A stretch of 64,000 bases of DNA from Cryoendolithus antarcticus (taxonomy: Eukaryota; Ascomycota; Dothideomycetes; Cladosporiales; Cladosporiaceae), in NCBI GenBank assembly GCA_002077065.1, contig NAJO01000032.1, positions 310,001 through 374,000 on the forward strand, written 5' to 3'. The position numbers were made by a program, and so were the translations under genes. Below the pieces are notes generated by a model. That model saw nothing but the letters and a program-made list of their open reading frames with translations. It made no database searches and was not told where the DNA came from. This document shows, piece after piece, positions 49,737 to 59,999 of the stretch; the first letter of the stretch is position 1, and every line of letters begins with the position of its first letter.

Positions 49737-51296
49737 TCATCGCAGATGCTCCTCAGCATACTCACGAAACTCAGGCCTCGTGTCCTCGTCAACACTCGCC
49801 GTCATCTCGCTCATCAAAGACGTCCACTCCTCCAAGCTCTCCCGCGAAAATGTCCCCTCGCTGCTAATGTCGACAGGTCCAGACAAGTGTTCGATCTGAG
49901 CGCGAAGACGTTCCCTCGCCTCGATGCCGTCTCGTGCTCGCTGCAGCCACAAGCTCGCCTGCTCACGCGCCATCGCCTCCTCGCGCCTGCTCCATTCTAG
50001 GTACTCCAGGTGCCGCACGTGCTCGATATACGCATAGAAGCTTCGTTCCGAGGCTAGTCGCAAGTGCTCGTCTCGCCAAGTGCGGAAACGAACTGTCTCT
50101 TCACGCAGATACTCACGCTCGAGTCGCTGCTTTGCTTCTTCCTCTCGCTGAAGCGTGAGAGCGCGTCGTTGACGTTCGTCCTCCAGCTCTTCCAGCTCGC
50201 GGTAATACGCAGCCTCGCCCATTCGACTGTAGAATTCGAGTCTCGTTGTGCCGTCCGCGAATTTGACGATAGAGTGGTTCTCGAAGTAGGTGACTTCGGG
50301 GATGAGGCCAGCCTTCGGTGCTTCCTCGATTTTCTTCTCGAGGGCTAGGACGTGTTGCCGACGTTCTTCTTCCAATCGTTCTAAATATAGCTTGTCTTGC
50401 TTAGCCTGCCAAGCGCGCATGGCTGCCTCATGGTGAAAGTGACGTTCGATTCGACCATCCGAGAGTTTAGTGATGGTATGGTCGAGCCCTTCGACGAGCT
50501 CGGGCGTCATGCTCGCCTTGGCCTTCGCCTTTTCCTTCTGAAGAGCCAAGGCCTTTTGTCGACATTCTTCATCAAAATCGTCCTGCGCGGCTTTCCGTGT
50601 GGCCTCGGTTGGGCGACGGTAGAAGTCGAGCTGCGTGCGACCATCCGAGAACTCGGTGATGTAGTAGTGTTCTCTGTATGTCATCTTGGGCATGAGAGAC
50701 TCCAGATCAGCAGCGGAGGGTGCCGCGGCCGGAGCAACATTGCCAATTGCTGGGTTGTCGCTAATTGCCGGGGCGGATGTTAATATGCGTGAGCATGATG
50801 CCACTTTAGACTTGCCTTTCCGCGCGGCACGAAATGCGAGATAGTCTTCGAGGTAATAGTGATGCACGTCCGCGGGATCCTCCGAGTCTCTGGAAGAAGC
50901 GAACGAAGAGGCGGTAGAGCTGGTAGCCAAGGGAACGGTTTGTGCAGGTGCACTATCGCTGAAGCCGTTCTTGGTGGCGCCCGACAAGACAGCGACATGG
51001 TATGGGCTTAATGGCATACCCAACCCGACAAGGGGATCCGGATACTTTGAAGTCTGGACACCCGTGTGCAGTCCACGAGGATATCTGCCATGAGCCTTGT
51101 ATCCCAGATTCAAGCCCTTGGGAGCAGTGAGTGCGTTGAGAGGAGGGCCGGTCGAGGCAGAGCTCGCGGTCGAACTCTTGTCTGGTGTTGAAAGCGAGGA
51201 GGTCGGCTGGTGTGAGCGCAATGAGCTGCTGTTCGAGTCGGAACGGACGACGTCGCTGTACAATCTGAGATGGTGAGTCCCACGGCTGTAAACCAT
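49737..51296 (-). CDS. Uncharacterised protein with threefold beta-hairpin/helix repeat
   Basis: Single-exon 519-residue protein. The first ~200 residues are Ser/Pro/Ala-rich and disordered. Then a module occurs three times. The first part is a short segment: MTYREHYYITEFSDGRTQLD (from 205), LVEGLDHTITKLSDGRIERH (267), VTYFENHSIVKFADGTTRLE (335). Each runs on to an aromatic (FYRR, FHHE, FYSR). The second part is a charged helix ending RQKALALQKE, RQHVLALEKK and RRALTLQREE. The repeat period is about 65 residues. The C-terminal ~120 residues are Arg/Glu-rich helix (likely coiled coil) and an acidic tail. I know no named domain with the [SA]DGxTxLxFY pattern, so function is open. No transmembrane segment or signal peptide. 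Confidence 0.8.
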   Translation of the reverse strand: MVYSRGTHHLRLYSDVVRSDSNSSSLRSHQPTSSLSTPDKSSTASSASTGPPLNALTAPKGLNLGYKAHGRYPRGLHTGVQTSKYPDPLVGLGMPLSPYHVAVLSGATKNGFSDSAPAQTVPLATSSTASSFASSRDSEDPADVHHYYLEDYLAFRAARKGKSKVASCSRILTSAPAISDNPAIGNVAPAAAPSAADLESLMPKMTYREHYYITEFSDGRTQLDFYRRPTEATRKAAQDDFDEECRQKALALQKEKAKAKASMTPELVEGLDHTITKLSDGRIERHFHHEAAMRAWQAKQDKLYLERLEEERRQHVLALEKKIEEAPKAGLIPEVTYFENHSIVKFADGTTRLEFYSRMGEAAYYRELEELEDERQRRALTLQREEEAKQRLEREYLREETVRFRTWRDEHLRLASERSFYAYIEHVRHLEYLEWSRREEAMAREQASLWLQRARDGIEARERLRAQIEHLSGPVDISSEGTFSRESLEEWTSLMSEMTASVDEDTRPEFREYAEEHLR

Positions 51297-52049
51297 GATC
51301 GCCGTGTGTGTAAGAGATGGTGGTGACAGGTGGAAGGAGGCCTGGGTTTGACAGAAGATGATGGTGTTTGATTGACTTGGTGGTAGCTTCTTGGTGATTG
51401 ACTTGGATGCTTGAGACCGAAATTCGAGATGTGACTGTGAGAGAGCAGAACAGAGGAAAGGTGTGTGTACTTAGAAAGATCTCGAGCAAGTGTCCTCCAG
51501 GGTCGGAAGTCAGTGGGAAGCCCAACGCACAGGAGGCTGGCATGAGGACGGCGAACTCATATCGATGCTACTCTGCAGCCAATCCAACGGGAGATATAAT
51601 CATAATTTAGGTTGCCGACCGAAAGCGAAATGGGACCGCAAGCCAATGGCAGCGCCTCGACATGGTCAGCAAAATTGACGTCCGTGGTACTGGTCACGTG
51701 AAGTCAGATCTGTGAGTGGTGCTTCCAGACGTCCTCGCGTCCCGGTACGTCCTCAGGCAAGTTCGCGCGATGCCGAGTGTGCCATTCCAGACGGATGAGC
51801 GCAATCACTCGAATCCATCGCTCCACTGCCTGCCTTGGCGGATGATTGGAAGGCGATTTTGCTGACTTTAGCATTGTAGTCGTCGGTTTGGCTGGCGATG
51901 ATGACCGCAATAACGCCGCGATGCGAGGAGCGCGGACTCTGTAACGACCGGTATCCACAGACATCTTGCTGAGTTGTGCTGCAAGTACGTCCTCTCCGAT
52001 CGCTTCGCCAGCATCCATCTAAACACCTCCCCAAAGAACCTCAGTGTCA
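51297..52049. other. Intergenic, upstream of repeat protein
   Basis: 753 bp between ATM1's 3' end and the repeat-protein start. One 104-codon frame (complement 51704..52018) is listed separately with low confidence. Otherwise nothing seen. Confidence 0.45.
51704..52018 (-). CDS. Possible small hypothetical protein
   Basis: A 104-codon frame starting MDAGEAIGEDVLAAQLSKMS with a Trp/Arg/His-containing end (VERWIRVIALIRLEWHTRHR). It begins only 31 bp after the ATM1 stop on the same strand, leaving little room for a separate promoter. I do not recognise it. Confidence 0.28.
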   Translation of the reverse strand: MDAGEAIGEDVLAAQLSKMSVDTGRYRVRAPRIAALLRSSSPAKPTTTMLKSAKSPSNHPPRQAVERWIRVIALIRLEWHTRHRANLPEDVPGREDVWKHHSQI

Positions 52050-54250
52050 TCACCTCCCCTGTTCTTTTTTTCCCTCCCCCTTCTCCTTCCCTTCGCCCTC
52101 GTCCTCACCAACCATCATCTCCTGTGCCGCCCATAACTCCGAGTAGACTCCGTTGCGCTGAACCAGCACCTCATGGCTTCCCATCTCAGCCACCTTGCCT
52201 TCCTTCAGCACGATGATGACATCGCTATCCCAGATAGTCCTCAGCCGATGCGCCACGAACACACTAGTCCGCTTCTTCTCCCTGATGATCGAATTAATGT
52301 GTCCCATCAACGCCGTCTCCGTATGCGTGTCTAGGGCACTCGTTGCTTCGTCGAAGAACAGCAGCGGTGGGTCTTTGAGGATCAAACGGCTAACAGCGAG
52401 TCGCTGCTTTTCTCCACCCGAGATCATCATTCCTCGCTCACCGACCATAGTCTGGTAGCCATCGGGCAGTGTCTCGATGATCTCGTGGATACGCGCACGC
52501 TTAGCAGCAGCTATTACCTCCTCATGACTCGCCTCGATCCGTCCATACCGTATGTTGTGCTCAATTGTGTCATTGAAGAGCGGCGTATCTTGAGGCACAA
52601 CGCCGATACTCTTTCGAAGGGACTCGACGGAGACGTCGCGGATGTCTTGACCATCAATTGTGATGCGACCGGACTCTACATCGTAGAAGCGGAAGAGTAA
52701 GCGGAGCAAGGTGGATTTGCCGCAGCCTGAAGGACCGACAATGGCGACTTTCTTCCCGGCTGGGATCGTAAGGTCTAGATTCTGCAGGATGGGCCGGTCG
52801 GCACGGTAGCCGAATGTGACGTTCTCGAACTTGATCTCGCCACCCTTGCTTAGCAGAAGAGGAGCAGGTGTCTTGGGCTCCGCGATGGCGACGTGCACTT
52901 TCTGCAAGTTAAACAGCGTTTCCATGTCCAGCAGACTCTGTCTCAGCTCGCGGTACACTGATCCGAGGAAGTTCAGCGGCATGCTGAGCTGAAAGACGAG
53001 CTGGTTCACCATGACCAGATCTCCTACAGTGAGATCCCCACGCGCGACGCCTTGCGCGGCCATGTACATCATTGCCGTCAGCGCGGAGGAAAAGATCAAG
53101 TTCTGCCCGCTGTTCAAGTACGCAAGAGAGGTAGCAACCTTAATGCTAGCAGTCTCGTAATTTTTCAGCGCGCTGTCGTATCGCCCGACTTCGAACTTCT
53201 CATTATTGAAGTACTTTACTGCTTCGTAGTTGATCAAGCTATCCACAGCAACTGTGGCGCCCTTGTTATCTGCTGCGTTAGCTTGCTTACGGAATTTCGT
53301 CCGCCAGGCAGTTGTCCAGATTGTGAAGATGGTGTAGGCAACCATCGTACCGACTGTGATGGCAGCGAATTTGGCACCGTATTGGTACGTCAGGATGCCG
53401 CAGACTAGACCAATCTCGAGCGCTGTGGGGATGATGTGGAAGACCATGCTAGTCAGCAGGAAGCTGATACCCTTAGTACCGCGGTCGATGGCTCTGGTCA
53501 GTCCACCGGTCTGTCGTGATAGATGAAATTGAAGATCTAGCTTCAACAAATGCTCAAAGACGTTGCTGGCGACTCTGCGTATAGCCTTCTGGGCGACACT
53601 CGCGAAGACCGCGTTGCGAATCTCCTGGAAGATAACGGAGCCAATCCTCGTCGCTCCGTAAGCGAAGATTGCGGCACCTGCGACAGTCATGGCAGTTCCT
53701 CCAGCCGCGGCGAAGTCAATGTTCATGGAGTCGACGATAGACTTAAAGTAGAAGGGAATCTGGACATTGAGAACCTACATACCTCTATCAACGATGCTGC
53801 CCTACAGATTGAAGTGGACGGCAGGCGGACCTTTGCGCCTATCAAGAGGCCTACGCTCAAGCTCACTCGGAAGCGTGTGCTGAAGTCGTCCTTCGGCCAT
53901 ATGTAGTGCGCCATGTCTTTGATGATGGCCCAGTCCGCTTTCCGCTGCTCCTTGTTCGAGACTGTCTGCTCGGCCAGCAGCGGGTCCGTCCTGACCTCTG
54001 GCTGGGCGGGCGGCTTCGCAGTGACTGTCTCTGGCTTGATGCTTTCACGCGCCGGTGTGCGGCTGGCGATCTCGCCCTGAACGGTTCTTGCCCGAGCTTC
54101 ATCCTTCCTGTGCCGTGGTGTGCTCGCGAAGACGCGTCGTGTGGGCTCGATCGAACCAATTATCGATCCCCTACCGACTCTCGGTAGAGCGCTGGACTTG
54201 AGACGACATGAGGCCAGACCAGGCCGCAGAAGCAGCCGGCCGGCGAGCAT
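52050..54250 (-). CDS. ATM1: Mitochondrial ABC transporter ATM1 (complement join 52050..53774, 53831..54250)
   Basis: Two exons encode a 714-residue half-type ABC transporter of the inner mitochondrial membrane, which exports a sulfur- or glutathione-linked compound needed for cytosolic Fe-S protein assembly. The presequence is [20 protein letters not shown]. The exon join gives SVGLLIGAK then [18 protein letters not shown], exactly as in ATM1 orthologues. [20 protein letters not shown] and [20 protein letters not shown] are ATM1 hallmarks. The nucleotide-binding domain has Walker [10 protein letters not shown] (487-495), signature ISGGEKQ (591-597) and Walker B LLFFDE (611-616). The 56-nt intron has an unusual GTCCGC donor but normal acceptor. 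Start chosen at 54250, where the targeting peptide begins; an upstream in-frame ATG at 54352 is possible. Confidence 0.95.
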
Positions 54251-55091
54251 GCCTATGCGCCCTTCCTGCAGCTCAAAGACGATTTCGTGACTCGAAGGCG
54301 CAAGCCCTACGTTCACAGAGGCGTGCTCTTTGGAGTAACCAGCAGACAACACACAGCCCGTTCTTATGAAGTATGCTCAAAACGATGATTGCGTGAAGAC
54401 GGTATTGATCAACGACGGTAATACTACCGGTTGGAATCAAACATCGCGTGCGCGAGAGCGTGATGGCGTACTACTGGTATGCCGTGCGATCCCGCAAAAG
54501 CCGAGCCAAGTCCGAGCGGACAGCGCGTGAACATGAATCTGCGTTGCAGACGATCAGCCCAATGCCGCTGTTAATCACAAATAGAGTAGCGATATCTCCA
54601 TAGGGGATACGACGAGGTGATACTGGATCCCGGGATGCTGGGCATCTATCTCATGCTACTGTCATTCCAGCTGAACCAGCTCTCATGCCTATGGCAGTAG
54701 ACCATCTCACTTTCCGAGCTCGCTTGATAGTTGCACAGTGTCTACGGTCAGACTTCTGGAGTAGCGTTCGTTCCGAAAATCTGTCCTACAAAGTTGGCGC
54801 GCCCTAATCACTCAAAAGGCACTTGCGGTGAAACGAGGCTGAGTGGTCCATGTCGTTGCTGACTTCTTCATGTACATCATCTTCCATCGAAGTCAACGTC
54901 GCGTGTCATTAGGACATCCGCCCAAGCCCTCACGATGAAGTCGGCCCTATCGAAATTTGGGTGGCGGCGAGGGCCGAATAACCTTGAAGCTTGCGTGAAG
55001 AGGGGAAGTCGTAGAAGCACCGCCAACAACGTGCTGAAGTCGCACCGCTCGCTCGGCGAAGCGCCTTAATACGAATTTCATACATTCTAAG
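54251..55091. promoter_or_regulatory. Divergent promoter region, ATM1 / mal regulator
   Basis: 841 bp between divergent starts. No gene recognised. It must contain both promoters, but no clear element stands out. Confidence 0.45.
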
Positions 55092-57014
55092 ATGAGTGAG
55101 GCCACGCCAGCCATAATCACCATCCCGTGCGACCAGTGCCGACGCAGGAAGGTCAGGTGTGACTACACCCACCCTTGCGACCGATGCACCCATCATGGCT
55201 TTGTCTGCACCTTCGACTCCATCCGACGGAAGCGTGGTCCACGGGCGAGCAGAGGGCCGGTCATCGATGAGCTCAGAGCCCGGTCATGCGCCGCGGTCAG
55301 CGCAGGTCCTGATCTCGACACGCCATATGAACCTCAGCCGTCCGCTGTGTCAGGTTCCCCAGACAATCCCCGTCATTTATCTGGAGTCTTCGCGCACAGC
55401 TATCAGACCGGTTTCCCGTCAGAAGTCACCTCCAGTAGCACGCTCACAGGTAGCACGGACGTCGGAAGTGAGTATCTCACGTTCAATGGCTTCGCGCAAG
55501 AGATTCTTGCTCCCTGGCAAAGTCCCACCGGCAACGAAGACTGGTCGCCGATAGCTGCTCCCTCGTCATCCTTGGTTGACCAGCAGACTTCGCCCTTGGC
55601 CGACAGTGTACCATTGTCCACCTCGCCAGACACGATACATCCTCATAGTTTCGCGACAACCCCAGTTGTCGAGCGGGGAGTTGCTTTATTCATCACCCAC
55701 CTCTATCCAACATACCCTTTGTTGGATCAGCAAGTACTGCAGTCTCTGCTCAGCGAGACGCGAATTCTTGATTGCAGCGAATCAACACTACTATGGTCCA
55801 TATGTGCGTTGGCACTGATCAGCATCGATCACTGGCCCACGCTTGATGCAGACAAGCGAGTGACAGCATGCAAGAAGTACATTCGACGGTGTCATAACGC
55901 ACGACTCGCCGCCGATTACATCGAGGAAGCGACCTTCTACGACGTGCTGGCCTCGCTATTCATTAGCGTAGCGTATTTTGAACTCAAATGTAGAAAGGCA
56001 TCTTGGTTTTACCTCCGCGAAGCTATCTCGCTATCGCATGCAGCAGGCTTACTCGATGCTGGCAATACTTCGAACCCTGCTGAGAAGCTCCGCCACCAAC
56101 GAACCTTTGCCTTGCTGTATATCACGGAGCGCGGAGCATGCACGCTAAACAATTTTCCAGTCAGCATGATCGTTCCGCCTGGGCTGCCTACTGAATCCCT
56201 CCCGGACGAAGATCCATCCATAATCTTCGGACTGAGCAGCCTGTATCACCTTTTCTCACTGCTGGACTCCAACTTCGTTCGTCTGTGGAATGACATCGGT
56301 CTATCTTTTGCAACTACACAGAAGCGAGACGAGCTTGCCACGCTTCAAGCTCACTTACGAGAGCCGCTGGACATGCGACACGTCAGCGATATCCAGCGTG
56401 CCAACGTACTAGTCACTCAGCAATGGCTGCGCTTGATATTCTGGCAATCTGCTCTCAAGCTCAGCATGATCACATCTACGGCCTCTGATTCTGCCTTCAC
56501 GTATAAGTATCCGATCGAGATCGCCACTTCATTGTGCGAGGTAGTCAAGTCACTACCGCCCGTCGCTATACAGGCGCATGGTCTTGGCATCGTGAGCGCG
56601 AATCATAGGTGTACGACATGATGAGCAGCAGCTGACTTCCCTTACTAGTTCGAGAAGCAATTTGAGATCGCGTACTCTCTCCTCGATGCCCTGGTTCTTT
56701 GTGGCTATTCCAAGAAATCACAGCATTACGAGACACTGAGGTATCTTCTACTAAGCCTGTCCGCTTCGCCTAGCTCACGACAGGTCTATGTGCGCACGCT
56801 TGAACGGAAAATGGGACAATCTGATACCAGGAGCGGCGGCGATCACAAGTATCTTCGTCTTGCAGGTGTTGAGCTTGTGCAAGATGATACTGGCAGTAGA
56901 CTAAGTTCACGGCGTCAGTCGGTTTGGGACACTACTGGACGGCCTACGAACGAACCGAGCAGCCAGGCTACGCGTACAGCCGAGACTCTCATAGGCCCGA
57001 TGAGAGCACCCTGA
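55092..57014 (+). CDS. Zn2Cys6 transcription factor, maltose-regulator type (join 55092..56591, 56649..57014)
   Basis: Two exons encode 621 residues. The N-terminal zinc cluster is complete: Cys13, 16, 23, 29, 32 and 39 in PCDQCRRRKVRCDYTHPCDR and TCHHGFVC-type spacing (C-x2-C-x6-C-x5-C-x2-C-x6-C), followed by RRKRGPR. This KRGP tail is shared with yeast MAL activators and fungal MalR. The central fungal regulatory domain includes ALFITHLYPTYPLLDQQVLQ, ICALALISIDHWPTL and SWFYLREAISLSHAAGLLDA. A 57-nt intron (GTGAGC donor, GCTGAC branch, CTAG acceptor) joins in phase 0 to FEKQFEIAYSLLDALVLCGY. It is next to an alpha-glucosidase and a maltose-type permease, so it probably activates both genes with maltose; that is inference from context and sequence type. 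Confidence 0.88.
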
Positions 57015-57195
57015 TACATGCGGACGAGTCGAGAGCAGCATGAGAGCATCTTGAGAGAGCATGGAGCGTTGCACTAGCGAATGACTCTCTCGGACATCGA
57101 TCCTCTATATTCTCCAATTCTATATATGCTCGCCAGCCCAGTGTCGACGTCAAACACCGAACGCTATCCCTGAAACACACCGTCACTGGCACCTC

Positions 57196-58962
57196 TCACA
57201 ATATGTAAAGCCTGCTCTCCCACGGCTGAAGCCTGCTGTCATACTGAACCTCGCGAGGAGAGTCGTATCGGCCGTCCACCTCGACGTTACCAAGCAAAGT
57301 TTTCGCGGCAGATAAGTCCAGTCCGTCGTAATTCGGCAGGTCAGAATCACTTCCGGAGAAGTTGCAGACGACTAGAGTACGCCCTGAGCCGTGTGTCGCA
57401 CTCTTCACGAACGAGAATACCCTTGGGTTCTCGGCGTCCACCAACTCGAAGAGCCCATGGACCAAGACGTTGCAATGCTGCTGGCGAATCTTCAGCGTCT
57501 TTCGCCAGAATGCTAGCACGGACGAATCATCGCCAGCTTCATCAGCAACGTTGATGCCTTCAGCTGCGGATGAATTGACGCACATCCACGGCTGCGCTTC
57601 AGACCCCGTGAAGCCGGCATGCTTGGCTGCTGTCCATTGCATTGGCGTCCTTGCATGATCCCGAGCAAGATGCTGTAATGCGGCTTTTGCTTCTTGTACT
57701 GCAGTGGGATCGTTATGAGACCGCTCAACCATCTCGCGATAATAATTCGACGAGTCGACGTCTTTGTACTCTTCGATTGGCACGGATAGTGGGAGGTTGA
57801 TCATGCCCAGCTCTTGGCCTTGGTATAGATATAACGTGCCGGAGAGACAGCCGAACAGCATCGCAAGCATCTTCGCGGACCGGGTACGCCATTGTGGAGA
57901 GTCATCGCCGAAGCGAGAAACACTACGTGCTTGATCGTGATTCTCGATGAAGGACGTCGTCCAAGCGTCCGTTCCATCCAGCAAGTTCTGTGTGCCGGCA
58001 ATGGCGTTCTTCAGCTCCACGAGAGCGTAGTTGAACGGCTTCGTCATGAACTTGAGGGTGGTGCCAATCCCGACGTTCACAGCGTCGAACTGGAAGACCA
58101 TGTTCAGTCGTCGCTTCTCCGCGCTGACATAGTCGATGACACGCTGCCGATCTGGCGTGAATGGGCATTCGCCCACACTCATGGCATTGTACTTGGTGAG
58201 AATGGCATTCATCTCCTCGAGGTACATGTCCATATGCGGTCCATTGCAGTACACCAAGCCAGCATCTTGCCACGGAAAGCCAGGATCTCTAATTGGCGCA
58301 TCAGGAAGTCCAGCTGGCTTGCTGTACATATTGACAGTGTCAACTCGAAAGCCATCAACGCCGCGTTCCAGCCAGGAGATCATCGCACTCTGGTAGATCG
58401 CTTGCCGCGTTTCGACATTCTCCCAGTTCAAGTCCGGCTGCTCAGGACAGAAGAGATGCAAGTAGTACTCTTGCGTCAACTCGTCCCACTGCCACGTGCT
58501 GTCTCCAAAGTTGCTTCGCCAGTTGTTGGGCGGATGCCTTACGCCATCAGCATCGTACTTCGCTGGTCGCCACATGTACCAGTCCCGCTTTGGGTTGTCT
58601 CTTGACGATCGAGACTGCTTGAACCACTCATGCTGGTCCGATGTATGGTTGATGACAAGGTCAAGAATGATACGCATGCCTCTGTGATGGACTTCCGAGA
58701 TGAGTGTCTCCATATCTTGCATGGTACCGTACGGAGGATACACAGCTTCGTAGTCGGAGATGTCGTATCCCATGTCGACCTGTGGGCTGGCATACATTGG
58801 ACATACCCAAATGGCATCTACGCCGAGCGACTGAATATAGTCGAGGCTTTCGATAATGCCACCGAGATCGCCAATACCGTCATTGTTGCTGTCTTTGAAT
58901 GAGGCTGGGTAGATCTGGTAGACTGTGGCGTCTTTCCACCACGGTGCCTGCGTGTTTGACAT
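57196..58962 (-). CDS. Alpha-glucosidase / maltase, GH13
   Basis: Single-exon 588-residue intracellular-type GH13 enzyme (no signal peptide; starts MSNTQAPWWKDATVYQIYPA). It hydrolyses maltose and related alpha-glucosides or isomaltose-type sugars to glucose. The four conserved regions are present: DLVINHTSDQHEWF (region I), GFRVDTVNMYS (nucleophile Asp, II), MSVGECPF (acid Glu, III) and FIENHDQARSVSRF (Asp, IV). Val after the region II Asp-Thr (DTVN) resembles alpha-1,4-active maltases and oligo-1,6-glucosidases alike, so exact specificity is uncertain. Length fits the family (about 580-600). It is convergent with the regulator gene and shares a 1-kb divergent promoter with the permease gene. 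Confidence 0.95.
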   Translation of the reverse strand: MSNTQAPWWKDATVYQIYPASFKDSNNDGIGDLGGIIESLDYIQSLGVDAIWVCPMYASPQVDMGYDISDYEAVYPPYGTMQDMETLISEVHHRGMRIILDLVINHTSDQHEWFKQSRSSRDNPKRDWYMWRPAKYDADGVRHPPNNWRSNFGDSTWQWDELTQEYYLHLFCPEQPDLNWENVETRQAIYQSAMISWLERGVDGFRVDTVNMYSKPAGLPDAPIRDPGFPWQDAGLVYCNGPHMDMYLEEMNAILTKYNAMSVGECPFTPDRQRVIDYVSAEKRRLNMVFQFDAVNVGIGTTLKFMTKPFNYALVELKNAIAGTQNLLDGTDAWTTSFIENHDQARSVSRFGDDSPQWRTRSAKMLAMLFGCLSGTLYLYQGQELGMINLPLSVPIEEYKDVDSSNYYREMVERSHNDPTAVQEAKAALQHLARDHARTPMQWTAAKHAGFTGSEAQPWMCVNSSAAEGINVADEAGDDSSVLAFWRKTLKIRQQHCNVLVHGLFELVDAENPRVFSFVKSATHGSGRTLVVCNFSGSDSDLPNYDGLDLSAAKTLLGNVEVDGRYDSPREVQYDSRLQPWESRLYIL

Positions 58963-59999
58963 GGCTCAAGTGATTAATTGACGAGCTGAGTGATGAGGGC
59001 AAGGACTGCAAGCAGAAGTTCTTAGAGAACGAACTGATATGAGCTTCTGTAAGCTTGACTGTCACGAACTTGATACGTCGCGGAAGGGAAGAGCAGCTGC
59101 GGTCGTGTACAAGAGTTGCCCATTGAATACCCTACCATAAGAGACCAGCACGAGGTTGCTGATCGTATGTGAGAGCGTTCGCAACCTCGCTCGCTCGCTT
59201 TTACCATACCTTCCGCGGACTTATGCATCCGCAGGGCTAGCCTCGCTCACCGACATCGTTCTACTTCTACGAGCGCGATCACTCTCAGAACACGCGCCGG
59301 TGAGACCAATGTGAGATCACCCTTGTCTGAAGCTCTCACGAGCGCAGCAGTGTGGCGGCCGATCGCCGTGGCCAAGCTGATAAGAGCGTTACCCAAGAAC
59401 CAGACTATTGGAGAGTGCGATGTTAGGGAGGTATCACGAGGGCAGATTGCAGACCAACTCAGCCAATGGCAAAGTGAACGCTCAATTCGCTCGCTCGCTC
59501 TCCTGCTGGAATCCAGGCACCCTCGCTCAATTCCTCGCTTGAATAATCGCTCGGCGACACACTCGGGCGCTAGTGGGCGTTTGCTCTACGGAGTGGTGGG
59601 GTAGTCATGGGGTTGTGTGCAGTCCTCGTGGACTGCGTAGCTGCAGTGGCTGCTTCGCTCAACCAAACTTCACCCCATAGCGCCATTCGTGGAGATCTCT
59701 GCGGGGAAAACACGCGGTCTGCGTGCCATTGTAGGGCTGATGAGGCGTACATCCCGGTCGTCGACACGAGATGGAATTCGCGATAGGCGATTTCTCAAGC
59801 GAACGGCCAAGGCCTGTGGCGCTCTAGAGTGACAAGTCTACACTTAGTTTTCGGAGCGATATGGCAACAGTAGGTGCTATATAGATCATGGCATTGTCCG
59901 TCGAAATGTCGAGCGCATCGCAACACCTATCAGCCTTCCTCGAACGACGAACATCATCCAACGCGCCCGTGGTCGTTCATACCAAGCGACAACGACACC
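58963..59999. promoter_or_regulatory. Divergent promoter of the maltase and permease genes
   Basis: 1,037 bp shared by alpha-glucosidase (-) and permease (+). Candidate CreA sites (SYGGRG) occur as GTGGGG at 59596..59601 and GCGGGG at 59702..59707. CTCGCTCG-type short repeats appear near 59185, 59488 and 59522. A CGG...CGG pair at 59703 and 59714 (10-bp gap) is a weak candidate for a Zn2Cys6 site. All are inference from motif look only. Confidence 0.45.
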
